Shown here: one piece after another, positions 23,269 through 33,183 of the stretch | How positions within the stretch are numbered: the first letter of the stretch is position 1 | How the letters are laid out: each line of letters starts with the position of its first letter | NCBI GenBank assembly: GCA_937625935.1 | Contig: OW569357.1 | Location: 124,001-188,000 of the forward strand | DNA length: 64,000 bases | Source: Tetramitus jugosus | Taxonomy: Eukaryota; Heterolobosea; Eutetramitea; Acrasida; Vahlkampfiidae | Reading direction: 5' to 3' | The notes under the pieces: generated by a model | Databases searched by the model: none | What the model was told of the DNA's origin: nothing | Seen by the model: only the letters and a program-made list of their open reading frames with translations | Made by a program: the position numbers and the translations under genes

Positions 23269-25409
23269 TTATTTATTTTCCCCTTCGACGCTCTCTTGTT
23301 GCTTCGACCATAAATCAGCAAACAGTCCGTTCATATGAAGCAGTTCTCTATAGGTACCTCGCTCCTTGATTGTTCCGTCTGTTCCTAACACGATAATCTG
23401 ATCAGCATCCTTGAGAGTACTTAATCGATGAGCAATCAGAATGGTGGTACAGCCAGCTGATACGTTTTTGATTGATTTCATAATTTCCTTCTCGGTTGCT
23501 GTATCAAGAGCACTTGTCGCTTCATCGCAAATCAGTACTTTTGGTGCCTTCAACATGGTTCGAGCAAGAGCAACTCTTTGCCGTTCACCTCCACTGAGCA
23601 TCAAACCACGCTCTCCAACTTGACTGTTCAAGCCATCAGGCATTCTCTTGATGGTATCGGTCAGCATCGCCTTCTCGGCCACTTCGCGCACTCTTTCTTC
23701 CGATGTTCCCAGATCTCCATAGGCGATATTGTAATGAATCGTATTATTGAACAGAGTCACATCTTGAGGAACCACTCCAATTTTTTCACGCAGGCTCTTC
23801 AATTTCAATTGAGAGATATCTTGTCCATCGAGATAAATCTTGCCACTGTCCAGTTCAAAGAACCTAAAGATCAAGCGGCCTATTGTCGACTTTGGCCGAA
23901 GAAAATGGAACATGAATATTTGTTTGGATCAACAACAAAAACATATGAACATACCTTTCCTGATCCTGAAGGGCCGACGACACCAAGTGTTGTGCCTGGA
24001 GCGACGGTAAATGAGACATTTTTGAGAATGGTGCGTCCATCCAAGTAGGAAAATGATACGTTTTCGAAACGAATCTCTGGTCCAACTTCGTGCTTCAACA
24101 CCAAATCTGTGGCATCAGGCTTCTCGACTACTGTTGGTCTGGCCTTCAATAGAGATTGCAAATTTTCCATATCGGTGAGCGATTGTGTCACTTCCCGATA
24201 CACGCTACCGAGGAAATTCAATGGGATGGACAATTGGAATAACAGAGCATTGACCATGACTAAATCACCAACTGTCATTGTTCCGGCTGCAATGCCTTGC
24301 GATGCCAGGTACATGATGGCTGTTAAAGCCACTGAAAAGATTAGATTCTGACCAAAGTTTAAGAAGGACAAGCTAGATGCAGTCTTTAGAGCATTCTTCT
24401 CATAATCATGCAGCAAACTATCGTAAACTTTTGATTCGTGCTTTTCATTTCCAAAATACTTGATCGTTTCATAGTTGATTAACGAGTCAATCACCTTTGT
24501 TGACAATCGATTCTCTGTTCGGTTCATTTGTTGTCTAAACTTTGTTCTCCACTCAGTGATCGATATCGTGAACACAGTGTATGCCACGACAGCAGAAAAT
24601 GCTGTAAATGCATACTCGGGACCCATCTTTGCATACAAGATACCACAAACAATAAACAACTCAAACAATGTTGGAGCAATGTTGAACAACAAGGCTGTCA
24701 AAATAAAATTAATTCCACGTTTTCCTCGATCCATAATACTGCTCAACGCACCAGTCTTACGCGACAAATGAAATCCCAAATCCATCTCGTGCAAATGAGA
24801 GAACACTTGCAGTGCCAACAATCGAATCGAAGACTGCGCCACATTGGCAAACACGGCATTCTTCATCTCACTAAACAAGGAAGAACCTGCCCGAGCAATA
24901 CCATATCCCAGAATCATTGCCACCGGAGTAACAACAAATCCATTGCTCATGAGCTGTGCAGCCACTTCACTCTTCTCTCCCAACAAATCCACAATTTCCT
25001 TGAAGAAGAACGGAACAGAGACATTGAGGATCTTGGATCCGATCAACAGACCAAACGCACCCACGACTCGAACACGCAAATGTCTCTCTTTTGGCCAAAG
25101 AAACTTGCCCACAGTTTTCAAGATTTGAAGCCTTGCTCCCTTGCTGTCATCCAATGATTTGGCAACACTAGTGGTGGTGGTGGTGGTCGTTGTGTTGGGA
25201 GGTGACACTTGTGGTTGTTGGATCTTGGGGGCAGATGTTGTTATGGTTGTCTCACCACTACTGTTCTTGTTGTTCTTGTTGAGTGTGGTGTAAAATCTTG
25301 TCTTCTCATTTGGCAACAATGAGTTTTGTCTTGGATGACAAGTAGTACGATACTTGTTGTTCATTGTCCTTGCAAAGGAACGACCAGTCGAAGCACAAAT
25401 GACAACCAT
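23269..25409 (-). CDS. ATM1: Mitochondrial ABC transporter ATM1 (ABCB7-type)
   Basis: Inner-membrane half-transporter exporting a glutathione-sulfur compound for cytosolic Fe-S assembly. 691 residues; exon 1 25409-23955, exon 2 23889-23269. The 65-bp intron lies between Lys and Ser of Walker A ([18 protein letters not shown]), phase 0. Order: Arg/Ser/Thr/Asn-rich presequence (about 1-100), six-helix ABC membrane domain (about 125-420) with [20 protein letters not shown] and the ATM1-typical [20 protein letters not shown], then the nucleotide-binding domain with signature [14 protein letters not shown], Walker [13 protein letters not shown] and IAHRLSTL. Start at the first ATG; the open frame upstream starts with GTG. 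Converges on the Furry-like gene (133 bp). Confidence 0.93.
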
Positions 25410-25731
25410 TGTGGTCTTTTGGGAATCAACAACAAATGTTGGGCTTTTTTGAATGTTTTTGTTTTGCGCATAAACAATCACGATCTGGCGGAGATTCTTT
25501 GAAGAGCTTAAGAAGGGAAAATATTAATTGAAGATTTGATCTCATAAACAACTCCAATAGAGAAAGTGTTTGTTCCCTTAGCTTATGCAATGATTGCGGC
25601 AATTGATACCAAGAAAACTCAATGAAACAAACTTCAACTAGAGCACCATTAGAATGTTAACAATGCTATCTCCTCATTCAAACTACATCGAGCGAGTAAA
25701 ACTTGCAACATGGCTTTAATAGATAAATTTG
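25410..25731. other. Intergenic, ATM1 5' flank / AFG1 3' flank
   Basis: AT-rich 322 bp between two minus-strand genes. No tRNA, repeat or conserved reading frame seen. Confidence 0.5.
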
Positions 25732-27302
25732 TTACTGAAGGTGTGAGATATGGTCGGCTGAATCATTCGACTTATCAGCGAGTACATGACCCTTCACTAA
25801 GTACTCCCGACTCTGCATCTCAACAAGTCTGGATATGGTTCGGTCAAAGGCAAACACATTCTCTTGCGATAAAAAGTCATTTCTCGTCTTTCCATCCGGA
25901 AAAGTCAATAGTTTGTGAGGTACTTCAGCCGCAGAGCAAATCAACTTTACATTGTGTTGATACAATTCATCAATCAACAGAATGAAACGCCTCATAACAT
26001 CGCCAGAACCAAAAATGTCCATTCTTGGGATATCGGTTAGCACTACCGTAGGATACTGCTTTGCTAACTCGATAAAGAGAGCAGCGCCATATGGTTGATT
26101 GCAAATGTCATTAAATGAAAACTTTGCTACACCACGCGCACTCTCTGGAATAGTCATTCGAGCACCCATGGCTGTTATCACCTTTGATTCTGGCTGACTG
26201 GGAGCTGTCAATTGTTTGAACAATTCTTCAATTTTTTGGTTGGCCTGTTGTCTTTCTGCTTCGTTGTGATACACGTGATAAACTGTTTTGGCAGACTGTT
26301 GACCAGTCAATCGATAATCACTCTCCGAGTTCATATCATGCACGTCGCATCTATGCTTTAAAAAATCGATAAAGGGTAGAAAGATGGGTCTGTTTAAACC
26401 ATTTTCATACAGAGACTCAGGAGGTCTGTTCGACGTGGCCACAACAACAGCACCATGATCCCACAATCCTTCAAATATTCTCTTCAAGATCATTGCATCA
26501 GCAATATCCGTGACTTGGAACTCGTCTACTCATGAGCGTCAGAGAATTCACACACAACAAACAAACAACCAATAAAATTGTTGTTTAAACAAAAGCTATT
26601 CAACAACAAAACAAGCGATAACAATGGCAATAAAACAACTGTCAAAAGACACATACCAAAACACAACAACCAATTCTTCTGTATCGTCTCTTGCACAACA
26701 GTTGGAATATGATCAACACCTGGTTCCTTTGATCTCAACTGATGCATTCTACTGTGAAACTGAACCATGAACGAATTGAAATGAATCCTCAGTTTCTTTT
26801 GAGTGGGAGCACTGTGGAAGAACATGTCCATGAGCATTGTCTTGCCACATCCGACACCACCATACATGTACAATGAACGAGGCACATTTTCATTGATTGT
26901 CTTGTGGTTGCTACTATTGTTGTTGTTCTTGTTGCTATTATTGCTACTTAATAAGCTACCAAACCAACCACCACCACCGCCACCGCCACTGCTGCTGCTC
27001 TTCTTGTCAGTCTTGCTCGTTTGATGATGATGTGATGTTGTTGTTGTTGTCTCACTCAAATTGTAATGCTTGAGCTTCTCGTGCAATTCATCCAATTTTT
27101 GTAAGACACGTAATTGATTGGGATCAGAGTTGAACTTTTTTTGAGCAACGAGTTGCTTATATTGGACAGAAGGTGGTAGATGAGAGTGATGATGATGCGT
27201 GGAATAATAGAGAGAGCAGTGATAAGTCTGCCTAGCAGCAGCGCAGGACACTCTACGATGTTGGGCAATCGATTGATAATGACGTGTGCAAAAACCTTGC
27301 AT
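25732..27302 (-). CDS. AFG1: AFG1-like mitochondrial AAA ATPase
   Basis: AFG1/LACE1-family P-loop ATPase that helps clear misassembled inner-membrane proteins. Exon 1 27302-26657, exon 2 26525-25732, 479 residues. The 131-bp intron (GTATGTG...GAGTAG) splits the Walker B aspartate codon, restoring WLLCFDEFQVTDIADAMIL. N-terminus MQGFCTRHYQSIAQHRRVSC is Arg/Ser/His-rich and acid-free, as for a presequence. A Ser/Gly/Asn-rich insert precedes Walker A (YMYGGVGCGKTMLMDMFF). Then HFNSFM..FH, sensor VVVATSNRPPESLY and C-terminal RFILLIDELYQHNVKLICSA, a family hallmark. Gap to the forkhead gene's stop codon is 59 bp. Confidence 0.92.
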
Positions 27303-27361
27303 TTTTTTCTGTTTTTCTTGTTTGTTGTTTTTTTTTTAGTTCGAGAGAGGGAAATCTGTCT

Positions 27362-28834
27362 TTATTGTTGTTGTATATTTCCGCCTGGTTGTGGTTGAAG
27401 AGGAGGTGATTGTTGTTGCTGTTGTTGGTGTGGAGAGGCTAACTGAGCCGGTGGAAGAGTCAATTGGAATTGGGAGAGAGCATTCGGTGAGAATGGGATT
27501 CCTGCAATGGTGGATGGATCAATGGGTGCTTGGGTCATTGCAGGGACAGCCCCCAGAGCAAAGGGAAACATGTTTGCAAACGCCATGCCTGGTTGAATTG
27601 CTTGTTGAATGGATTGTGGTGCAATGACTGTCGTAGTCGTTGGAGTCGTAGGAGCAGCGGCCGGAGTAGTTATCGACTTTTGTTTCTTTGCAGCAGGATC
27701 ATCAGACTCCTTCTTCCCTGATTTACGCTTGGTTGCACTCTTTTTGGCTGTTTTTCCTGCCGCGGCAGCAACAGCTGTTGCTGTAGCAGTTGTTGATTGG
27801 ATTCGTGGAGTGGATGGCGAAGAGGGAACAGATGGTGAGGACGATGCGGATGTCGTCGTAGGAGTAGCATCAGCACCCTCCTTTTCCTTAATTCGATTCT
27901 TTAGTTTTCTGCCTGTTAATCCCTGCAACAAATCTTCTTCATACTCTGGATTCAACGTGTATATTCCTCTCTGATTCGACTCTGTTTCCTCCTGAGGCAC
28001 CTTGTGAAAGAATTTTGAGTGACTCAAATTGTGTCTCACAGAACTCTTCCATCCGACTTCTGCCTGCGTATAGTAGGGATACGTGTCCGATATCCACTGA
28101 TAAATTTGTTGTAGAGAAAGAGTTCTGTTCGTTGTTGATGCCAATGCCTGGGCAATCATTGTGGCATATGATACATTTGGTTTGTCCATGGATACACTAG
28201 GATTCGTCTTGATTGGTTTCGCATGAATTACATTCTTCTTCTGCATGTTGATCTGTTGTTGCTGTTGCATGATTTTTGATGCAACTCCAGTCTTTTGACC
28301 ACCAACAGCAGCAGCATGCTCACTAGTCATTGAAGCAGAGGAAGCAGAGGCAGGTGAACCAGACGATGCAGAATTGTTTGCTGTAGGCAACTGAAACACA
28401 AAATAAGAATCGCCAATCAACACCTCTGATCCGTTGCGCAGTCGAACAGGACCAGAGTCTCTTCCATAGTATCGTCCATCGACCTTGACTCCATTCTTGG
28501 ACAAAACAAGCAACTCAAAAAATTTTCCATTAAAATTGTAAGAAATGCGCGCGTGAAATCGTGAAATATTCTTGTAGGGACCCAGTGGAACATCGACTTC
28601 TTGTTCCTGCAACAACAATCGCAGTTGTTGACTCTTTTCATCGTCTATATAACTCTTATTGCTACCACCTCCATTTGTAAAAGTCAAGAGTTCTTTGCGA
28701 TCGAGTTGATGAATTTTTTTGTCCATTTTTTCCTTTGAAAAGGGCATGGTTCTTCCGAGTGTAACCGACAATTTTTGAATAAAGAATTCGACATTGTGTC
28801 CTCTTAGTTTTGCAAATCCTTCATTGTCTCGCAT
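27362..28834 (-). CDS. FHA-forkhead transcription factor (FOXK/Fkh-like)
   Basis: 490 residues, one exon. N-terminal FHA domain (about 1-135): GFAKLRGHNVEFFIQKLSVTLGR, then ISRFHARISYNFNGKFFELLV and NGVKVDG, the phosphothreonine-binding core. Forkhead domain at about 215-297: KPNVSYATMIAQAL, LSLQQIYQWISDTYPYY, GWKSSVRHNLSHSKFFHKV, with recognition-helix residues intact. The FHA-then-forkhead order is that of animal FOXK and yeast Fkh1/2, and the region before the FHA strands resembles FOXK too. The tail is low-complexity with KRKSGKKESDDPAAKKQK as a likely nuclear signal, ending Gln/Pro-rich. Confidence 0.9.
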   Translation of the reverse strand: MRDNEGFAKLRGHNVEFFIQKLSVTLGRTMPFSKEKMDKKIHQLDRKELLTFTNGGGSNKSYIDDEKSQQLRLLLQEQEVDVPLGPYKNISRFHARISYNFNGKFFELLVLSKNGVKVDGRYYGRDSGPVRLRNGSEVLIGDSYFVFQLPTANNSASSGSPASASSASMTSEHAAAVGGQKTGVASKIMQQQQQINMQKKNVIHAKPIKTNPSVSMDKPNVSYATMIAQALASTTNRTLSLQQIYQWISDTYPYYTQAEVGWKSSVRHNLSHSKFFHKVPQEETESNQRGIYTLNPEYEEDLLQGLTGRKLKNRIKEKEGADATPTTTSASSSPSVPSSPSTPRIQSTTATATAVAAAAGKTAKKSATKRKSGKKESDDPAAKKQKSITTPAAAPTTPTTTTVIAPQSIQQAIQPGMAFANMFPFALGAVPAMTQAPIDPSTIAGIPFSPNALSQFQLTLPPAQLASPHQQQQQQSPPLQPQPGGNIQQQ

Positions 28835-29001
28835 GTTTGTTCAAGTGAAGCAGTTGTGATGACTGACGCGTTGGAAAGTTGAATTGTTGTTGCTCTCTCG
28901 GTTGGATTTTTGATCGATTTCTTTTCGGTAGGGGGAGAAATTTTCTTTTTTATTTGTCCGTTGCTTCTGCTGTCGATCGCTGTTGGATAACGACTGAGGA
29001 C

Positions 29002-30321
29002 TTAGTAAGTACCGACACGTTCTTGTAACTTTAGAACAATCATTTGTTTCTTGGTTCTGTTGTACACTGAAAAGTATCGATTCTGATAGAACCAAGTAAA
29101 ACCGGCATTGTAGAATATGATACCGTTTGCCCAACCTCTTTCATCAGAAAACCATTCATATGCATTGGCAATGTCATGATCATTTTCGAGATTCAATACC
29201 TCTTTGGCTTCTGGACACATTTCGAACACTTCTTCGAGTTCGACAGGACGTCCATTCATGTGCAAATATAAAATCCATGGATCGAAATCTCCTTCAGTGT
29301 TCACACCAATTCCAACAGACACCAAACGGTCTCCAGCCATGTCATCTTCAACAGATTCTTTTGCTTCATCAATAGGATACAATTCCCTTTCTTGACCTGT
29401 CATTACTGCAATACAAAATGAGAGCAATGGGACACAGGTATGATTGATTTCAGCATCGGTGTTCGCGATGGTGGACTCAGAAGAACAATAGCCCACTCTG
29501 AAATAGTGATATAATCTTGGAACATATTCACTCTCATTGAATATGGCCATGATCACCGATAACTTGTGTTGAACAGCGTCAGGAGAACCATTGTGACAAT
29601 TCAAGCGCATCGTAGAGCAAGAGACTGTCGGCACCACACGCCCACTTGCCATTCCTGTAGATTCATCCTTTAGTAGGGTAGATGCGAGCTCAACTTGTGG
29701 AATTCTATCAACCAACGTGAAAAATTGCTGGAAAGGAGACAAACACGACTCTCGCACCAAAGCTAGTCTACTGTCACCGCTCTGTTGTAGGTCAGTGGAA
29801 CTTGTATTATCACATTGTGGCAGCGCCGGCAGCAACAAATTATTTGATTGAGAGGAGCCAACAGTAGTTGTATAACTCTTCAGAATATGGTACCAGAGCA
29901 TATCAGAATTCACAATGGATCGGTTCCACCAAGAACAAACCCGTCTTAGTCTTGCCATCTGCCAAACTTCTAAAAAAGACAGAATCAGAGCAAAGCAGTC
30001 ATCCGACATAATGTGTTCAGTCCAATTGAACCCTGTTTCCACCTTTTCTGTCTTCTCGTCCAGGGCTTGGAATGTTTCTCCAATATCGTGAGTGTACTTC
30101 TCTTCGAGTAAGTCAAAGAACTCTTGATAGGGTATTTGATCTGCTTCAATCCATTGATCCTTCACTTCCCAAACCATATTGTACTTTATCCCATTTTTAC
30201 TCGTATGATTCTTCATTTCATTAGATGCGAATGAGTGGAAGAGATCATAGGGAGTTTGAGGTCTAAACAAGACACCCTGTTGATAGGCAACGTTCTCTTG
30301 ACAGAATTGTTGGTGGCTCAT
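29002..30321 (-). CDS. F-box protein, substrate unknown
   Basis: 439 residues. An F-box-like segment lies at about residues 105-150 (MSDDCFALILSFLEVWQMAR; VCSWWNRSIVNSDMLWY). The C-terminal half resembles SMI1/KNR4-like folds in its pattern (DPWILYLHMNGRPVELEE; GWANGIIFYNAGFTWFY), but I do not assign it. The likely role is substrate adaptor of an SCF ubiquitin ligase. The start is the ATG at 30321; an upstream in-frame codon is TTG. Divergent from the next gene with 125 bp between starts. Confidence 0.7.
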   Translation of the reverse strand: MSHQQFCQENVAYQQGVLFRPQTPYDLFHSFASNEMKNHTSKNGIKYNMVWEVKDQWIEADQIPYQEFFDLLEEKYTHDIGETFQALDEKTEKVETGFNWTEHIMSDDCFALILSFLEVWQMARLRRVCSWWNRSIVNSDMLWYHILKSYTTTVGSSQSNNLLLPALPQCDNTSSTDLQQSGDSRLALVRESCLSPFQQFFTLVDRIPQVELASTLLKDESTGMASGRVVPTVSCSTMRLNCHNGSPDAVQHKLSVIMAIFNESEYVPRLYHYFRVGYCSSESTIANTDAEINHTCVPLLSFCIAVMTGQERELYPIDEAKESVEDDMAGDRLVSVGIGVNTEGDFDPWILYLHMNGRPVELEEVFEMCPEAKEVLNLENDHDIANAYEWFSDERGWANGIIFYNAGFTWFYQNRYFSVYNRTKKQMIVLKLQERVGTY

Positions 30322-30446
30322 CTCCAATTGTTGTTTTGTTGGCCTAGAAAGTTAGCAGCGAAAGAAGTTCAGCTTCTCAATTTTGACTTTGATTGGGGAA
30401 TTGCCCGAAACCTCATTTACCACTCACAAAATACCCAAAAGCAAAA

Positions 30447-33059
30447 ATGTCATTCGTCACAAAGAGTAGTGATCAGGTTGTTTGCCATGGGTTCTTGTTC
30501 AGGATTTTCCTGTGTGTATTGTTGCTGTTTGTTGCTGATGTGTCCTGTGGCCTTCAGAAAAAATCAATGTCGTTATCTGGTTCAGTGGAAACAACGGCTG
30601 TGGGTAACGGTCTGGTTCTCTTCCAGATTGGAGGTAATGTCAACGGAAGGGTGAGATCTCGGTTGAACAAGTACATGGAACTACTTGGGCAATCAACAAA
30701 TAACAAGCCACAAGGTTCAACAAATTCAGCCAATACTGTTGGCAAGCTATGTATTTCATTTGGTGATGCTCCATGGTCTCGGATGTTCATCAATAGGACT
30801 ATTGATCTGGATGGCTTAGGTCCTGATGCGTTCGTTGTAAAAACCATCATGGGAAATCGTCGAGACAAACAAGCAAGCACAGCAGCGATACCAGAAGGAT
30901 GTCAGTGTCTGGTAGTTTGTGACGGAAACAGAGGTGCTTTGAACACTTCTTTCTATCCTATCCATGCTGATATTAATAATGGTGTTTCTTATGCCGCGTA
31001 CTCTGTGTTAGCAGAGTTGTTCTCATTCGGTTTCAATCATCCGTTGAAACCGACAATATCACCTATAGTCAATGCCAAGAAGGATTCACTTGATTTAGTT
31101 CAGTTTTTGATCAAGAACAATCGTTTACCTCTGAACTTAATAGAAAAACCTCATGTGTTGCCAAGGAGAGGAGTCCACATCCACACGGAACATCCACTAG
31201 AGTTGACTCATTTCTTGAATGGATTTTCAAATGAGATGTCCGAGATGTATCACCATTGGAAGGAGGGAATGGATGATTGGGAGAAGGTGTGTGAATGGTT
31301 GGTGGCCAATCGTCAAAACAGTGTACAGTTCGTCTTACTCTATGGATCTTCATGGTCCTCGTTTGCTGACTCAGTAGATCGACAGAAGAGGCTATCAGAG
31401 ATTGTACAAATGGCTCACGAATGGGGTATTGATATCGGCTTAGATGTGCCTATAGTCATGGAGCAACAACACGCCTGGCGATTGATTCGAAAACTTGGAA
31501 ATTTTGAAGATGAGATTCGCCAATTGTATCAACACATTGATTACGTTTGCGAGGCTAATTTTGATTTCATGGCTTCAGAAGTTGGTTTTTCAGAGTTTAC
31601 TCATGGCTCTGCTGAGCGTATGCTCTCATATCTGAATGCCAGTGCCATCTACTTGGATGAGAAATGGGGGAAAAAGTTCTATGTGAAGATTCACATATCT
31701 CAAGGACAGACCATTCCCGAATTCATAGATCCACTCACTGGAAAACCAGGCCTCAATTTCAATTTCTTACCCTACTATGCAGATGCAAGAGTGTCGATCA
31801 TGCCCCACACAGTGCAAATGTTTTCTCTAACGGATCCTGCATACACCTATGGAAACAAGAATTTTACGCAATTGCGAGACTTTATGTTTCTTGAATTAGG
31901 CAAACGAGAGGTTGTATGGCATCCAGAAACTGCATACTGGGTCACGTTTGATAGCAATGTTCCATTAATTTTGCCAACTTATATCGACAGAAGATTGTAT
32001 GATTTGAGATACATCACAAATCACTGCACGAAGGTAGGGAAGAAAATCGATGGACAAATCATATTTTCCTCTGGATGGGAGTACGGTTACTGGTTAAATG
32101 ATATTGCGGTAATGAGAATTGCATGGAATCCTCACATGGAGGAAGAAGATCACAGCAAGGCATTACTAAAGGTTATGGATGATGTGACAAAATCATTTGT
32201 GTTTGATGAGAAAATAAGAAATGATTTCAATCTTGTGATTCATCAGTTGGCAGAGAGTCAGACAAAATATCTTATCAAGGGAGAAGTAGGTGGTGTAGAA
32301 CCTGCAGATATGTACAGAAAATCAGGAATTTCATTGCTCGAAGGGTGGGACACTTGGTCTGACCTTAACTATTATCTATCGAAAACAATTGGCACGAATA
32401 TGGCAACTCAACCAGATAAGCTCCAGTATTTTGACGTGAGAATAGGTTTTGATCAAGGAATTTACCAAGGTCAGGTCAGACCACTGTTATTGGAGATGAT
32501 TGACAGTTTCAATAAGACAACAAATCGATTGGGAGGAATATCAACAGATTCAAACTGGTTTGACTTATATTCAGATATTTTTGATAGCACTAACTTACTC
32601 CTACTGAGAGTGCAGTGTGTTTATGAATTGTTCGAGTTTGCACATTCGAAGTATGTGAAGGATGACAAAGCACAACTCGTTCATGCCAGCAATGCTCGCT
32701 CAGTAATTGATAGGGCACAAACTATTGTAAATCATCGAATTTCCAACTTTAGAGTGAAGGACCTCAGCACCATTGTTGGATGGAATTATAATCCAACAAG
32801 CTATCCTTTTGGTTACTTGTGGACAACTAAAAATCTCTATTTCTGGTGGAGAGACTACGCTAAGATTGTTCTTGGAAAACCAAATCCATGTTTCATGAAC
32901 ATTCAGAATCCATTGGATGTTGCTATTGGAGAAGGAGCGATGCAAGTGCTCGCAGAACTCGTTCGTGAGCTGTTGGAGAAGTTCAAATATTGGGACTTGT
33001 TTGCGGATTGTCTGGCTGCGCCATTGACTGAACCTCCAGTTCCTCCTTTTCAACCATAA
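30447..33059 (+). CDS. Secreted protein, possible alpha-glucuronidase-like glycosidase
   Basis: 870 residues with a hydrophobic signal near the N-terminus (FLFRIFLCVLLLFVADVSCG). The order seems to be an alpha/beta N-domain (about 50-230), then a barrel-like region beginning RRGVHIHTEHPLELTHFLNG, with acidic/aromatic motifs GIDIGLDVPIVMEQQHAW, EVGFSEFTHGSAE, VWHPETAYWVTFDSNVPL and FSSGWEYGYWLNDIAVMRI. A helical C-terminal region follows. An N-domain of GH20b/GH67 type before a barrel is the plan of alpha-glucuronidases and relatives, but I recognise no specific family or catalytic pair. Likely lysosomal or secreted. The frame open upstream of 30447 lacks an ATG. Confidence 0.65.
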   Translation: MSFVTKSSDQVVCHGFLFRIFLCVLLLFVADVSCGLQKKSMSLSGSVETTAVGNGLVLFQIGGNVNGRVRSRLNKYMELLGQSTNNKPQGSTNSANTVGKLCISFGDAPWSRMFINRTIDLDGLGPDAFVVKTIMGNRRDKQASTAAIPEGCQCLVVCDGNRGALNTSFYPIHADINNGVSYAAYSVLAELFSFGFNHPLKPTISPIVNAKKDSLDLVQFLIKNNRLPLNLIEKPHVLPRRGVHIHTEHPLELTHFLNGFSNEMSEMYHHWKEGMDDWEKVCEWLVANRQNSVQFVLLYGSSWSSFADSVDRQKRLSEIVQMAHEWGIDIGLDVPIVMEQQHAWRLIRKLGNFEDEIRQLYQHIDYVCEANFDFMASEVGFSEFTHGSAERMLSYLNASAIYLDEKWGKKFYVKIHISQGQTIPEFIDPLTGKPGLNFNFLPYYADARVSIMPHTVQMFSLTDPAYTYGNKNFTQLRDFMFLELGKREVVWHPETAYWVTFDSNVPLILPTYIDRRLYDLRYITNHCTKVGKKIDGQIIFSSGWEYGYWLNDIAVMRIAWNPHMEEEDHSKALLKVMDDVTKSFVFDEKIRNDFNLVIHQLAESQTKYLIKGEVGGVEPADMYRKSGISLLEGWDTWSDLNYYLSKTIGTNMATQPDKLQYFDVRIGFDQGIYQGQVRPLLLEMIDSFNKTTNRLGGISTDSNWFDLYSDIFDSTNLLLLRVQCVYELFEFAHSKYVKDDKAQLVHASNARSVIDRAQTIVNHRISNFRVKDLSTIVGWNYNPTSYPFGYLWTTKNLYFWWRDYAKIVLGKPNPCFMNIQNPLDVAIGEGAMQVLAELVRELLEKFKYWDLFADCLAAPLTEPPVPPFQP

Positions 33060-33183
33060 GTAAACAATCTTTGGAGACCAATGTTGTACCAATCGTTTCA
33101 ATAGTTCCCTTCACATTATCCTCGTCATTACAAATCCTTCGGAAAATCAGAAAACATTCTCCGCCGCAAGTTCGAAAAAAAAC

